Assembly: GCA_001586965.3 (NCBI GenBank)
Contig: LUCW03000093.1
Coordinates: 37,501-101,500 of the forward strand
Origin: Sphaeroforma sirkka
Lineage: Eukaryota > Opisthokonta > Ichthyosporea > Ichthyophonida
Direction of reading: 5' to 3'
DNA: 64,000 nucleotides
The translations under genes were made by a program, and so were the position numbers. The number at the start of each line of letters is the position of its first letter. Position 1 is the stretch's first letter. This document shows, piece by piece, positions 16,503-37,471 of this stretch. The notes below the pieces were generated by a model that did not search any database, was not told where the DNA came from, and worked only from the letters and a program-made list of their open reading frames with translations.

Positions 16503-16844
16503 CAGGGTAGAGGATGATTCGGACTTGTCTGTGGAACGGGATTCACCTGTGCGTCACATTTAAGTACGACATTACTACAGTCCGACAATACGACATGGTG
16601 TCAAAGAGATGTCAAGGGTCGCAGAGCGTGGATGTATTACACCCGGGAGGAGTGTGCGTCTCATGGATACAGATAGTGCGAGCGCGTACCCCACATAGAC
16701 AACTGGAGAGGGTGGGTCTTGTACCAGTTCGGTACTGCGGCTACTGGGACCGGTTGGGGCTATACACCTCTGAAGTGGCCTGTTAAGCGCAGGTGACATG
16801 GACCGACCTCGGCTGCTGGTCATCTAGGATTAATAAACCAAACA

Positions 16845-16950
16845 TACATATCTGATACAGCCTGTTTTAACATACATTTCTAATACAGCCTGTTTTTAAT
16901 ATACATATTTGATACAGCCTGTTTTAACGTACATATCTGATACAGCCTGT
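16845..16950 (+). repeat. About 31-bp tandem repeat, four copies
   Basis: The unit contains ACATATCTGATACAGCCTG followed by TTTTAA. Copies are slightly diverged. Confidence 0.88.
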
Positions 16951-17059
16951 TGTCTCGATGCGGTGCTTCAGATACAGATGCAGTGGCATGTGTCACACAG
17001 ATACAGACGGCAAGGCCTTCCCCAAGCTTAGCTCGTTTGTAGCGCACATGCATGCTAAT

Positions 17060-17420
17060 AGTCTGCAGCTGAGCTGTAGTATAATACTGATGTGTCGTTT
17101 GCATGCATGCATACATGCACGCTATCATGTGTATATCCGCTGGGCTGTAGTATAATACTGATGCGTCGTTTGCATACATACATACATGCACGTTATCATG
17201 TGTATATCCGCTGCGCTGTAGTGTAATACTGATGTGTCGTTTGCATGCATACATGCACGCTATCATGTGTATATCCGCTGGGCTGTAGTATAATACTGAT
17301 GCGTCGTTTGCATACATACATACATGCACGTTATCATATGTATATCCGCTGGGCTGTAGTATAATACTGTTGCGTCGTTTGCATGCATGCATACATGCAA
17401 GTTATCATATGTATTCAATC
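17060..17420 (+). repeat. 71-bp minisatellite, five copies
   Basis: GCTGTAGTATAATACTG recurs at about 17073, 17144, 17215, 17282 and 17353. Within each unit are TGTCGTTTGCATGCATGCAT and ATGTGTATATCCGCTG. Confidence 0.92.
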
Positions 17421-17580
17421 GGCTGGCAGCTGACACACCTACTTGTGATTGCTATCTTGCACCAACAAGGAGCCGTGGGCAGCGTAGGTTCGCCCGTGTG
17501 ATATCCCGTGTGCGCAAGTTGACACCTGACACCACTTGGACACGCGCAAGGTGCGTGCGAGATAGGCATCAGCGCGACAA

Positions 17581-17747
17581 AGCTTATCTATTACTTACAT
17601 TGAACGAATACAGGTAAACGCGCTTATATCCAGGGCATACTATTAACCCCTCATTAACCCCTCGTTCGCGCAACAGACCCTATCTATTGCTTACATTAAA
17701 TGAATACAGGTAAAAGCGTTTATATCCAAGGCAAACCAACAACTCCT
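17581..17747 (+). repeat. About 110-bp spaced direct duplication
   Basis: A segment with TTACATTGAACGAATACAGG, GTAAA and TTATATCCAGGGCA recurs once, about 110 bp downstream, with substitutions. Confidence 0.8.
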
Positions 17748-17849
17748 CCTTTTAGGTTGATTATATTGGAACACATTTCCTAACCTATGTGTTGTACATC
17801 CATCTACACATGTTGGGATCCGAAACTGCCAGTGTGACCGAAGCACTAT

Positions 17850-18175
17850 TTTGATTGCTACAATACTTCCTATATGTTATATTCGTATGCTACATTACTT
17901 CCTATGTCTCAATTGAAATGTATTTATTGCTACGATACTTTATATATGTTATATTCAATTGCTGCAATACTTCTTATATATCTCCATTGAAATATATTTA
18001 TTGCTACGATACTTTATATATGTTATATTCAATTGCTGTAATACTTCATATATGTTATATTCAATGGCTGCAATACTTCCTATAGTTATATTCAATTGCT
18101 GCAATACTACATATATGTTATATTCAATTGCTCCAATACCTCCTATATGCCTCCATTGAAATATATTCACAGTGA
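17850..18175 (+). repeat. AT-rich array of short related units
   Basis: About ten units of roughly 30 bp built from AATTGCTGCAATACTTCCTA and TATATGTTATATTC, with a longer version containing CATTGAAATATATTTATTGC. The array is imperfect. Confidence 0.8.
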
Positions 18176-18433
18176 ATGGGCTGATCTCCTTATAATAGCT
18201 TTCCGAAGAGACAGAACAAACCTGCAATGACGGACTGTCAACGTGTATGCAAACTGCATACAGTACCGCTGTGCGTGTGCTGAACTCATATCATCAGAGG
18301 ACCACAGAGCACAAGAGGCGACTTTGCGATGGACGGCAACGCCGATTGATCATGCTGCTGTATGTGGCTTTTAGGTATGGCATAGATTTGCAGGTCGCTG
18401 TGTACGGCCACTGAAAGTCGACAGCTATTTGCT

Positions 18434-18725
<292 letters not shown>

Positions 18726-19089
18726 TTACACGCAATTGCGAAAACCTGTATATAGCCCCACTCACTGCACCTGCCCGTTGTTGTACACACCTACGGTACC
18801 CAATGACTTTTGCCTTGCCGCCCATCGCTACTTACTACAACCGCTATTCGTTACACTTGGTCTCCGCTCCAATTGCTGATAACTGCGCTCTGGCCATGTT
18901 TGATATCGCGATAGTCCGATGCTGAGTCACTCTCGGGAAAGTACAGACCCACGGCAATAGAGCATATAACTTTGGGTGTAGTTGTTCCAGTTTATTGGGA
19001 TGGGGTTACCCATACAACAATTGCCAGTCGCCTGTAGCCACTGATTACCACTGCTTGTCTGTGTGGCAAAACAAGGTTTGAATGTCTGG

Positions 19090-19640
19090 CCCATGGGTTT
19101 GGATGTCTGATTCGTGGTAGTAATTAAGAAGGAATGACGGAATTTGCGTCTCTTGTGCGAGTGTCCAGGTGGGGTCTTCCTTGTTGGTTCGATAACAATT
19201 TCTAAGAGACTATACCATATAGATGCCTGATTCGTGGTAATAGACAAATAAAACGGAATGATGGACTTTGCAGTTCCTGCGCGAGTGTCCAAGTGAGGTC
19301 TTCCTTGCTGGTGCGATGTCAAAGGCAGACCGACTTCAAATCTGGGGTTTCTAAGAAAGTATCACTATCATTCAGATGCCTGATTCAGTGGTAGTTGACA
19401 AATAGAGAGAATTGATGGACTTTGCAGTTCCTGTGTGAGTGTCCAGGTGAGGTCTTTCTTCTCCTTGCCATGCCAAAGACAGACCGACTTCAAACCTGAG
19501 GTTTCTAAGAGACTATCCCTATCATCTAGATGCCTGATTCGTGGTAGTAGACAATTAAAAAGGAATGACGGGCTTTGGGGTTTCTGTGCGAGTGTCCAGG
19601 TGAGGTCTGCTTAGTTGGTGCGATGCCAAAGACAGATCGA
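19090..19640. repeat. About 153-bp tandem repeat, four copies
   Basis: GATGCCTGATTCGTGGTAGT recurs near 19100, 19222, 19375 and 19528. Each unit also has CTTTGCAGTTCCTG, GCGAGTGTCCAGGTGAGGTC and GACAGACCGACTTCAAA. The first spacing is shorter (about 122 bp). The minus strand reads openly through parts of the array, but I recognise no protein family. Confidence 0.88.
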
Positions 19641-20159
19641 CTTCAAATCCGAGCTTTCTCCGAGACTTGTCTCTGAACAATACCTTGCCTCCACTACACC
19701 ACCCCGTGCCACCCACATTCACCATACCATCGTCTGTACTAAACATCCAAGTCATACTGTTTGTTTGCTATGGATTCGGATACACTTTTTTCCCAGCCGT
19801 ACACATATGCAGAATGCTTGTCTGAGCTATCCATGCATACGCCTATGCGTACCACGATTACACCCGCCTTCTGCCATACATGCGTGTGAATCTGTGCACG
19901 TACTGCCACCGAGATGCACGCATACCCACACAGCCGCAGATGCGTTGCTTGCCACCAACGTATGCATGTGTTGGGACACATTTCCCACTTAATCTCGTTT
20001 ACACGCCCTATCAGATGTTTTCAAGCCATGAATGCAGGTATGTATCTCTATGCATATCTCACATACACATATACTTACATCCATTCAGATACGTTTTCAG
20101 CCATAAATGCAGGTACGTATCAGGATGTATAACCCACAAACACATCCACGTACGTCTAT

Positions 20160-27878
<7,719 letters not shown>

Positions 27879-27879
27879 A

Positions 27880-30645
27880 TGACATGTGTCCTGAAGATGA
27901 GTCTTTTCGCAGTCGAAATATGCTTATGTATAGGTGTGCCTATCTAGCGTATGTCCCAGATACATATCGTTGTGAACAGGCCGTATCGTGACTTGAGATA
28001 CCCGTCATTTTCGTCTCTACAGGCCACTTCTGGATGGAAAAGTGTTCGGACCTTGGTTCTATTCCACATGATACACGGGCGAGAAGTACTTATTGTATTG
28101 CAACTGGGCCAAAAAGCCAAAGGCATCGCCGTCGGTGGTGCTCAATGAACTATGAACTTTCCAGTGTGTTATCCGTACATACGTTGTTACTCCAACGAAT
28201 GATTGTCAAGCACGCACAAACAATGGCCAAGAATACTACTTGAGAACACTCGTGACAACACATCGGCAGCGGAAATTTTACTCACGGGTCAAAACAAATT
28301 ATCTTGACTGTACACTTTATCAAGCGGATCTCTCATTGAGAAAAGTACCTAGCTATAGAAGCCAAATGCAAAGGCCATAAACATACTACACATCACAACA
28401 ATCACATACCCGCCCTCAGAAGACCCATCATATGACCGGTTGCCACTGCCCCTCCCAGGCGGAGCGCTCAACTTCATGGTATCACTTACCACCTTAATGC
28501 ACCACTTCTAATTTAAATACAACCGATCTGACTGATCCGTAATCTAAGTATTTCTTGTTGTTGTTAAATCCGCTCGCGTCGTCTGATATTCCTGATGTTC
28601 TCTGCGCCAGCACACAAGGACAGAAGCCAACTCTATTTACCTTATTCTCGTATCCTACACTCTCGATATTTTCTGTGGGCTGATATTGACACATAAATAT
28701 GTTTTTACAAAATTATGTGAATATAAAAATACAACTTTGCGGCGAACACAAATGATTTCAACGATACGCAGGGTTTGTTGGGTGCAGAAATGGTAGGGTT
28801 TCCCTTTTTCTCTTTTTTTTCTGTACTGTTTTTGTTTTTTAAAAAGAGCAGGAAGCCGTAAGTTGTTCTTTTTTGAGGCTATCTCAGAATAAACGGATCA
28901 ATTTATACGTCTTCGTAACGTAAGATCTCAGGCTTCGAGTCTTTACACAGACTAGAAAATATAAAAAAAGTAGTCTCACCCTTATAATAAAAATTTTAGG
29001 AATCTATGGAGTAGTATCTGGAATAACCTTGCCAGTAGTACCCTTGACCTTCACCCTTACCTTCTCCAATTACTGGAGTACCCTTATCACATTGAATATG
29101 TTCGATAATGAAATCTTGTGATACAAACTTTGTAGTATAGTATTAATTTTTACTCTTGTAAGCCTTAGTTAGCTACATGTCTTCGCTTTAAATTACTGAA
29201 CAGATTTTTCGGATATGAACCAGGTGGCAAATTAGGTATTTCGGAACCGTCAGAGTTGGTATTCAATTGTAATAGATTTATCCTTCTTTTGTTTAACTAT
29301 ACAGGTCGGTAACTCAGTATCCAAAACTTGTATTCTATATTTGCGATACCGTAGCCTATGTACCTCATGTCTGAGATTTGTATTCTTCTAAGAACCTCTC
29401 CGCTTTTAGCAATTGCACAGGTTTGCGGTGAAGACACAATGGAGTCCTTTTTAAATGAAGACTTTAGGGTGTACCAACCGCAGAATGCAGGATTGTTTCC
29501 TTTGTCCTCTGATTTCCTATCAACATTGGAACTAGAATTCTGGCGCGCTGTCAGAGTCCCTGACAGTCTGACTCTCTCTGTAAAAATATGTTCCATGGAG
29601 CCTTGGAGTTGAAAACTTGGGAGGCCATGATATTTAGATATTTATTAGTTTCAATACACTCCACTCCATTTTTGAAAATATTGTCGTAAATGTTTGTTGC
29701 AAACTCGATATTTACTAGTCCTATAGTAAAACTCGTCGTATATAATAATTGATGACAGTTCGTAACAACATAAAACATCTTTGTCTCAAATTCTGAGATC
29801 TAATCAGATAGTACTGGACGCGTGCATGATGGCCTGTCACTACTGGCACTGACACACCAGTTAATCCAGATTACGTTGTGAAACGCTATATATGTGTATA
29901 TATCCAAGTAGCAACGTTGACGACCTCACACTCCAATACATCATCTCTTCTTAGACCTCAGTATGGCACCAATCACTGGTACGTGCTACGACTTATTCAG
30001 AATTGTTCACCCGTTGCTAAGGAACATTATGCCAATATGACCATCATGAATGTGCACGTCTTGTGTAGCACGCGACCTTATATGATATCTTTTGAATTAA
30101 CCATGTATTGAATCATTGTATGTATTCGTGATAAGCACCCCGGTGTCTATTAGTACCTGAGTAACCAATACACCACTTGTAGTTTGCTAAAAAAAAATCA
30201 CGGACTGTTTGCTCATTGGTATTAAATGTATCCATGAAATTAGCAATCCCTCACACCACTGCGTCATTATATCTTCTCTTTGTTCATACTAGAAGGGGTG
30301 AAACTGGCAGTAATAACATAAGCCTGCATCTTATATATACCAGCTGTTTGTTTGTATAAATTAAAAATTATGAAACCAGTAACCACTTACATCCCCAGCC
30401 GTATCGCATAGCATTTATTTTTTTTGCAATCGTACGGAACTACCAATCACTTTCACATCCTCGCTACATACACGCAGCTTTACTGCCTGTCAGTGGCCAG
30501 TGCAGTCTTGTTGATTTCTCACATTCTCTTTGTTGGTGCATGCAACTAACAACCTTTTGTACCCCCTCGATGTACTCACAAGCTTTCCGAAAAGTGTTCT
30601 CTTTGTTATTGCATGCAATTAGCAACCACTTACACCCCCTTTGTC
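27880..30645. other. ALG6/ATIC divergent intergenic region
   Basis: It lies between the two head-to-head start codons. No conserved gene was recognised. Near 28.15-28.25 kb the minus strand encodes a hydrophobic stretch (FLAIVCACLTIIRW) resembling the first ALG6 membrane segment and followed by a GTATGT donor-like site; it may be a duplicated exon. Minus-strand open stretches at 29.3-29.8 kb match nothing I know. Just before ATIC, a 46-bp segment with CTTTGTT, GCATGCAA and ACCCCCT is present twice (about 30527 and 30598). Confidence 0.6.
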
Positions 30646-33600
30646 ATGTATACACGCGTAGCTCTCCTGTCCGTCAGTGACAAGACTGGACTTGTCGGCT
30701 TTGCCAAGGAATTGAATGACTTGGGTGTCAGTCTGGTCGCCTCGGGTGGCACATCCAAAGCCTGTCGCGACAATGGCCTTAGCGTAAAGTATGTGCAGCT
30801 CACTGCGCGTGTTTGTATCTTGCTTGTTTTATGTGGAATCTCTGTATCTCTTGTGTGTAGTTCAAGTTAGAGTGAATATCATCGGAAGACATAATACAAT
30901 GCCTCTCGCGACAGCGGCTTGCGCATTGTCAAAGTAAATGATATCTATATGGTGTAACTTCCTGATATGTTGTATGTGATACCGGTTAAAGCGGATGATG
31001 TATTCATGGTACAAACTCCCTTAACCTGAAGCATTTGAAGCCAACTAGAGTAGATGTCGTTTCCAGTATACGTTAAAGTGGGGGATTCATATGTATCATA
31101 TTATATGCCCCCTGTATCTGTTGTATGTCAAGCTAGTAGAAAGGTTGTTATAGAGTGAGGTAGATTATGTACTGTCGAGGATCCTATTCGAATGCCGGAG
31201 ACAGTTTTGACCCCCTTGTCGCAACTGGGGTCCACTGTTGCCTTCGCTACATCACGCGATTATTCATCACGTTTGTCCGTCATATTCCTCGAATTAAAAC
31301 ATATATACATAAATATATATATATATATATATATAACCGTATTGTAGGGATGTAGCCGACATTACAAACGCTCCAGAAATGCTTGGCGGGCGTGTGAAGA
31401 CTCTGCACCCAGCCGTGCACGGTGGTATCCTCGCCACCGAGTCTGCCAGAGACCAGGAAGATATGAAGAACAGGGGATACGACTACATCAGCATCGTTGC
31501 TTGCAACCTCTACCCCTTTGAGAACACGGTGGCTAAGCCCGATGTGACTGTGGCCGATGCAGTAGAGAATATTGATATCGGGGGTGTGACACTGCTGCGT
31601 GCGGCGGCCAAGAACCACTCGCGCGTGACGGTCATCTGCGATCCCTCCGACTACACAAAGGGTATGTATGTGATTGATTGGTGATCCAAACATCTCGTGT
31701 GTGTATGTGGAGCTGATAGGGTGAGCTAAACACCTCGTGTGTGCATATGTAGCTGACAGGGTGAGCTAATAATCACCTCGTGTGTGCATGTCATTGATTA
31801 GTGAGCTAATCACCTTTTGTGTGTATGTCATTGATTGGTGAACTAAACATCCCGTGTGTGTATGCGATTGATTGGTGAGCTAAACATCTAGTGTGTGCAT
31901 GTGTAGCTGATATGGCTAGCATGGTGGCTCCAGCTTTATGCACACCACGCCGTAGGCATCATTCTTAATCTTAAACTTACACGATCGCATGGTGTTGCGG
32001 AGAATAGCACGCCATTATCGTTGTAGCAGATTTCGAGTGTTCGTGCAGTCGACTGTTATCCGGCGGGGTATAAACTTGTGCATGCGTGTGTTGTATGGTG
32101 TGGTTAATTCTGTATGTCTATTGTGACTGCCTCCCAACCTGTGTACGACTGTGTATTCACCTGTGTTACGCCTGCCTTTGAGGCGACTTCTATTCTGCGT
32201 TGTAGTAGTACCATTGATACACATTGGTCATTATCCAATAAGTTGATACTGACCTGTTATGTCAATTTATAGTTACACATATATTCCGGCCCTTATATAT
32301 ATATATATATATATATATATCAATTTTCACCCACACAGTTATTTCCGAGCTAAAGGCATCGGGCGACGGTACAATCACCTCGGAACTGCGACAGGCATTG
32401 GCTGTGAAGGCCTTCTGCCACACGGCCCACTACGATGATGCGATCTCTAACTACATGCGTACCGAATATCCCAATGCCGGTCAGCAGGTACACGGATATG
32501 CATGGTTTATATGCGATGTCTAACCTTGTAACTTTGTTCTGGGCAATATATTGCATTCTATTGTGCACGAGGGCATAGAGTAAGTGCACATATTGTGTGT
32601 GTGTGTCAATGTATTGGAGTGGCGTGTGCACTATGAAGTACCGCACATATTCTGCAATGTGCTAGCCTCAGAAAAGAGGTGGGAAACATATTCCAATTTT
32701 TGCGTGAAGTGAGCCGGTTTTTTCCGGGAATACATATTGGCTTTGGGTTTGAAATTCGCTAGACAGTTGAACAAAAATGATTCGCAGGAGAACTGATCTA
32801 CTGGACCTCTGCTGATTGCCGATATCACATACACGCGAGCATCTCCGCTACGTCGTCGCTACTTTGTACAACCCTTCGACCACCGGATCGCATACTACCT
32901 ATACGTACAACCCCTAAACCCTATAACTTCAGTCTGTAAAGTCCAGGAATTCACACCTCTTTCGCCGTCCAAAAAAAACAGTATACACTCCGCTACGGTG
33001 CCAACCCCCACCAAAAGCCCGCGCAAATCTACAACCCCGATGGCAAGCTACCCGTCGAGGTACTCAACGGTAGCCCCGGATACATCAACTATCTAGACGC
33101 ACTCAATGGCTGGCAGTTGGTGCGAGAACTCAAGGCTGCTCTGGGCCTACCGGCTGCTGCGTCCTTCAAGCATGTGTCGCCTGCAGGTATGACTTGTTGA
33201 TTAGCTTGTATGGGTGCTGTGTATGGATGGGGAGAGTGTATATGAAGGATGGGTTGATGGGCAATGTATATGTGCAGGTGTTGTTACACATGGGAGGTGT
33301 GGTGGAGTAGTATACATAGACCACTGTGTGCTCTTCAGATATAGGAGTGCCAGGGTATATGTTCACTGTTTATGCATATGTAGTAAGGAGAAGGACAAGT
33401 TTACTGTTCTTGGGGGTGTTATATCGATGAGCTCATGTGCCCATACTGATGGAAGGGTAGCGTGTATGATCAGACGTGGGTTTAATGTGGTAGTTCAGTC
33501 TGTGCGACACACTCATCTTTGGGTGTATGGGTGCTGTTTGTGGAGATGTGGTGTGAAAGAGCGTAAGCGATTGGTCTATGGAGAGGTTGAATATATGACA

Positions 33601-36461
33601 AATGTGTGTGTAGCGCAAGGAGGTGCTATGAATGTCGATGTAGGTTCATTATAAGGGCATTTGCCTGTGGTAGAGGGAAGGGTTTAGCCCATAATCAACG
33701 GTCCGTTATGCACCATGTAGAGCGTGCTCGAGTATTCGTATGCGTTATAAAGGAGTTTGCTGTGTATATGGTCTGCCTATCCATAGTTCTGCTGTGAAAG
33801 GATACGGAGGGTATATTTTGCCCCGGAGACAACACTTATGCCCAACCAAACACAGACCCCACCAAAGGAGTCTGCGATGCTTTGAAAGAGTGCTCTAATA
33901 TACTAAACCAGAGTACATTCCTATACATCCCCAGGCGCGGCTGTATTCGTGCCCATGAGCGATGCTGACAAGAAGCTGTGCATGGTGGATGATCTCGCTG
34001 ATCTTTCGCCGTTGGCCTGCGCCTACGCACGTGCGCGTGGAGCGGACCGCATGTCGTCGTTCGGTGATTGGGTGTCTCTGAGTGATGAGTGTGACGCAAG
34101 TACCGCCAGGATTATCTCCAGAGAAGTATGTGCTGGGTGATCTAGTCGTTGTGTCGGATAGGACAGTTGAGACACTATTTCGTATATTGTTACGTACACA
34201 AGAGGCACACACTTAGCATCATCTCCTTTTATCAGGGCCTTTGCCAATTCCCAAATTGACGAGACACGTGTATGTATGTTTACACACGATCGTAACGTCT
34301 TAGTTGCTTCACTCCACTGACAGGTCAGTGATGGAGTCATCGCGCCCGGCTATTCCGCCGAGGCCCTGGAGATACTCAAGAAGAAGAAGGGAGGCAAATA
34401 CACACTCCTCAAGATCGACCCCACCTTCGAGCCAGCCGAGCTTGAGAGGCGTGAGGTGTTTGGTCTGACCATGCAGCAGAAGCGTAACAACCACAAGGTC
34501 ACCAGGGACGACTTCCAGAATGTGGTCAGCGAAATCGGGACGCTTGGAGAGGATGCGGTCAGAGATCTCATTGTGGGAACCATTGCACTCAAGTACACGC
34601 AGAGTAATTCGGGTAAGTCTGCACATGACGCAATCGTTTGTGTACGAGCCGTACGTAGCCTGGTCGGCGGACTTTTTTTTTTATGACCTAGTTGGCATTG
34701 TCGTTCAATTATGTATGGTACAGATGAACAGTCCTCACAGTAGACTATTATAATATTAGAGACGCTAGTTGGATTGAAAGCGCCTTGCCGCTCATTGGAC
34801 CCCCTTCAGATCAAAGCTAGAGAGCTCCATAGTAGCCTTCGTTAATAGTATTCACACTTGACTGAGTCTCCATTGACTACGCCAATCCGAATACAGTGTG
34901 CTATTCCAAGGACGGCCAAGTTGTTGGTCTAGGCGCTGGACAACAGAGTCGAATTCATTGCACGCGGTTAGCGGGTGAGAAGGCTGACAACTGGTGGATG
35001 AGGCAACACCCCCGTGTACTGGGTCTAAATTTTAAGAAGGTGTGTGTGTGTCTATTTAGTTGTGTAGTATCCATTAGTACCTGGCATCCGTGAGATTGCG
35101 TGTATGAGTGAATGATAATTATCTTCTTTTTGGATGTCACTAGCGGGCGAGACGACTGTATGTTTGTCGGATTAGGCAATCTCCACGTGTATTGAGTATC
35201 ATTATCCCAAGTCAGTATCTATAATTGTGTGGTGTGCGTGGTGTATATCGTAGTACACACAAAAGTTATGTGTGTATCTGTGTCATATGCAACGATGACA
35301 AGGAATATGGCCGACTGTAAAAGTATATCGGATGACGCTTCTCAGCGGTACTGTGTATTTAAGCCCTTGACTGCACGCGGTTGGCAGCTGACAAGTTCGA
35401 CTGCCGGTTAATGCGCCATAGATTCAAATAAATCTGAGACGTATCGTTGTTGTGTGGGGTGTTGGCTAGTGTTTCTGCTTTCGCGAACAGCGGTGCAATT
35501 TATGTTTCCCGTATTGTATCTTGTATTAAGAATGTAAATTCAATTTTTTTTAATTATTTTTTCTGCAATTCGTCCCATAATTAGGGCACCAAGCGTGCTG
35601 ACAAGTCGAATCTCATCGATGTATTTGTCCGTGGAACTGTTGGCGAAGATATCTCCGAGGAGAGTTTTGCAAATAGTTTTGAGACCGCACCCGAGCCCTT
35701 CACTTCCGCTGAGCGCAAAGAATGGATGGCAACGCTCAGGTACCTACATAGAAGAGTGGATGATAGGGATAGTGCGTATCTGGATTGTGTTTTTTTTGTT
35801 GGGGGGGGAGGAGTATCCGGAGTTTGATACTATTTGATAATGTCGTTGTAGCGATTTGAAATATGAATTTTAAATAATTGTGTACCTTAAGTGTGTATGT
35901 TCATAAACTGAATAGACATGAGTGTATATCTGAATGTGCATTATATGATACTAGGATAGCGCATGAATGACCTTGTCATTGTTACCTAATGAGATAACCC
36001 AAAGACATGTATTAAAACATTTGAATAGGGATTGAATACGTATCATTTTTTTACACGTTGGTGTACTTTTAAACGTATTTAAATTTATTTCCGCCTCCGC
36101 ACCCTTCATTATCACTCCCTGTCGCAATAGTGTTAGGTTTTCTCGTAGTTAATTTCATTTATGAGTTAGCCAGATACTATCAATGAACCCCCTTAGACTC
36201 GTCCTGTATTTGATTTTACGTGCTACTGGTATACTCAAGATCTCATACAAATGTTTATTGTCCCTCACTTGTTGCAGTGGCGTGTGTGTGAGCTCAGATG
36301 CATTCTTCCCCTTCCGAGACAACATCGACCGAGCGGCGCAGAGTGGAGTCTCGTTCGTTGCATCACCCTCAGGGTCAGTGGCTGATAGTATTGTCATTGA
36401 AGCGGTCAATGAACACAAGATGGCCATGGCACACACATCCATCCGTCTATTCCATCATTAG
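30646..36461 (+). CDS. ATIC: Bifunctional AICAR transformylase/IMP cyclohydrolase, nine exons
   Basis: Cytosolic enzyme for the last two steps of de novo purine synthesis: formylation of AICAR with 10-formyl-THF, then closure to IMP. Exons: 30646-30788, 31348-31661, 32339-32487, 32982-33186, 33935-34125, 34324-34612, 34897-35039, 35585-35739 and 36278-36461. All phases match and the sum is 1773 nt, 590 residues plus stop (human has 592). The N-terminal cyclohydrolase domain shows [48 protein letters not shown]. The transformylase domain shows [12 protein letters not shown], the catalytic SFKHVSPAG (Lys-His), [71 protein letters not shown] and the ending RLFHH. The start is the ATG nearest the conserved region; an upstream in-frame ATG (30613) would add 11 poorly conserved residues. 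The gene looks intact. Confidence 0.97.
31662..31920 (+). repeat. Imperfect tandem repeat starting at the ATIC exon 2 donor
   Basis: About six units of roughly 40 bp with TGTGTGTATGTCATTGATTGG and GTGAGCTAAACA words. It begins immediately after the donor GTATGTATGTGATTGATTGG. Confidence 0.82.
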
Positions 36462-37470
36462 TTTGATATTCTCAGAACGTGGCTAATTAAGAATGCTAGT
36501 AGAGATGAGTGCTCTGCCAGACAAAGGCAGAGAGGTCCTGAAACGATTATAAATGAATTCACTTTGACTTTCAGTTGTGGGCTGCTGTTTTGAGCTGCTA
36601 TCGCTGACGGCTATCATATTCACACCGATTTTGTAAAACTAACAAGTTTTTGTGCGCAAAACTTACCGATACCTAGTCGCTTTGCAGATGATCGTAATGG
36701 TGAAGATGACGACACAGTGGTGTGCTATTGCTAGGATCGAATTGTCATGCACATTGCTAAAAGTACTTGTCTGTGCAACGGCAAAATGGATCGTAACGTT
36801 TATATGAACTAGTGCAAATTTGATATATCTTGCTTTTAAGTTACCGCTGAATTCGGTGGCGGACTGACCATCACAGTTTTATTAGCTGTGTGGCTTTTTA
36901 TACTGAATTTGGAATTGGTACTAATTCCCATGAGTTAAATCTTCATTAGGCCCCACTTTTGTGCATTTTCTATAATAAACTTAAGTCTCTGTGTCGAGAG
37001 CTAAGCGCTCAAGGTTTCTTTCCAACTTTCCTCTTAAATACCTCATTCGGCCTGCGTGCTAGATTTTGGTTCTAAAGCAACCCGTGGTTGTGACGTCGCA
37101 CGTGAAGCAAATGTGTATATAAACCCTAACCCTGAGCAAACCCTAAGAATGTACATATTGTACAAGCGAGTTGTGCACACTGCACGCTATCGTCACCATT
37201 GTGTCAACTGTGGCATGTTGTCTATCGCAACGAGTTCCGATTAGAGACCTGAAATTATGGAACATATCGTTGCCACCGGCATGGTACGCGTGTGAGTGCT
37301 GACAAATGACCTGCTCGTCCGACTTCACTACGTTGGTGTCATTCGTAGTGATATCGATGTGATGGAATTAATACGTTTTGTGTAGAGCTTCAATTAAGCT
37401 CGGATGTTGAGCGACCCCCCTTTGGTTCTGAGATTGTTCGCATACACTGCCGTTCGTTTTCGGTGCTCAT
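36462..37470. other. Intergenic, ATIC 3' to receptor-like gene 3'
   Basis: Convergent gene ends. AT-rich, with no recognisable coding or RNA feature. A short CCCTAACCCTGAGCAAACCCTAA stretch at about 37122-37147 resembles interstitial telomere sequence. Confidence 0.6.
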
Positions 37471-37471
37471 G

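Noticed and set aside
28410-28478. Upstream ATG exon for ALG6 ending at a GTATGT donor
   Set aside because: Careful reading of the minus strand gives an in-frame stop before the donor, so it cannot be a coding first exon in that frame.
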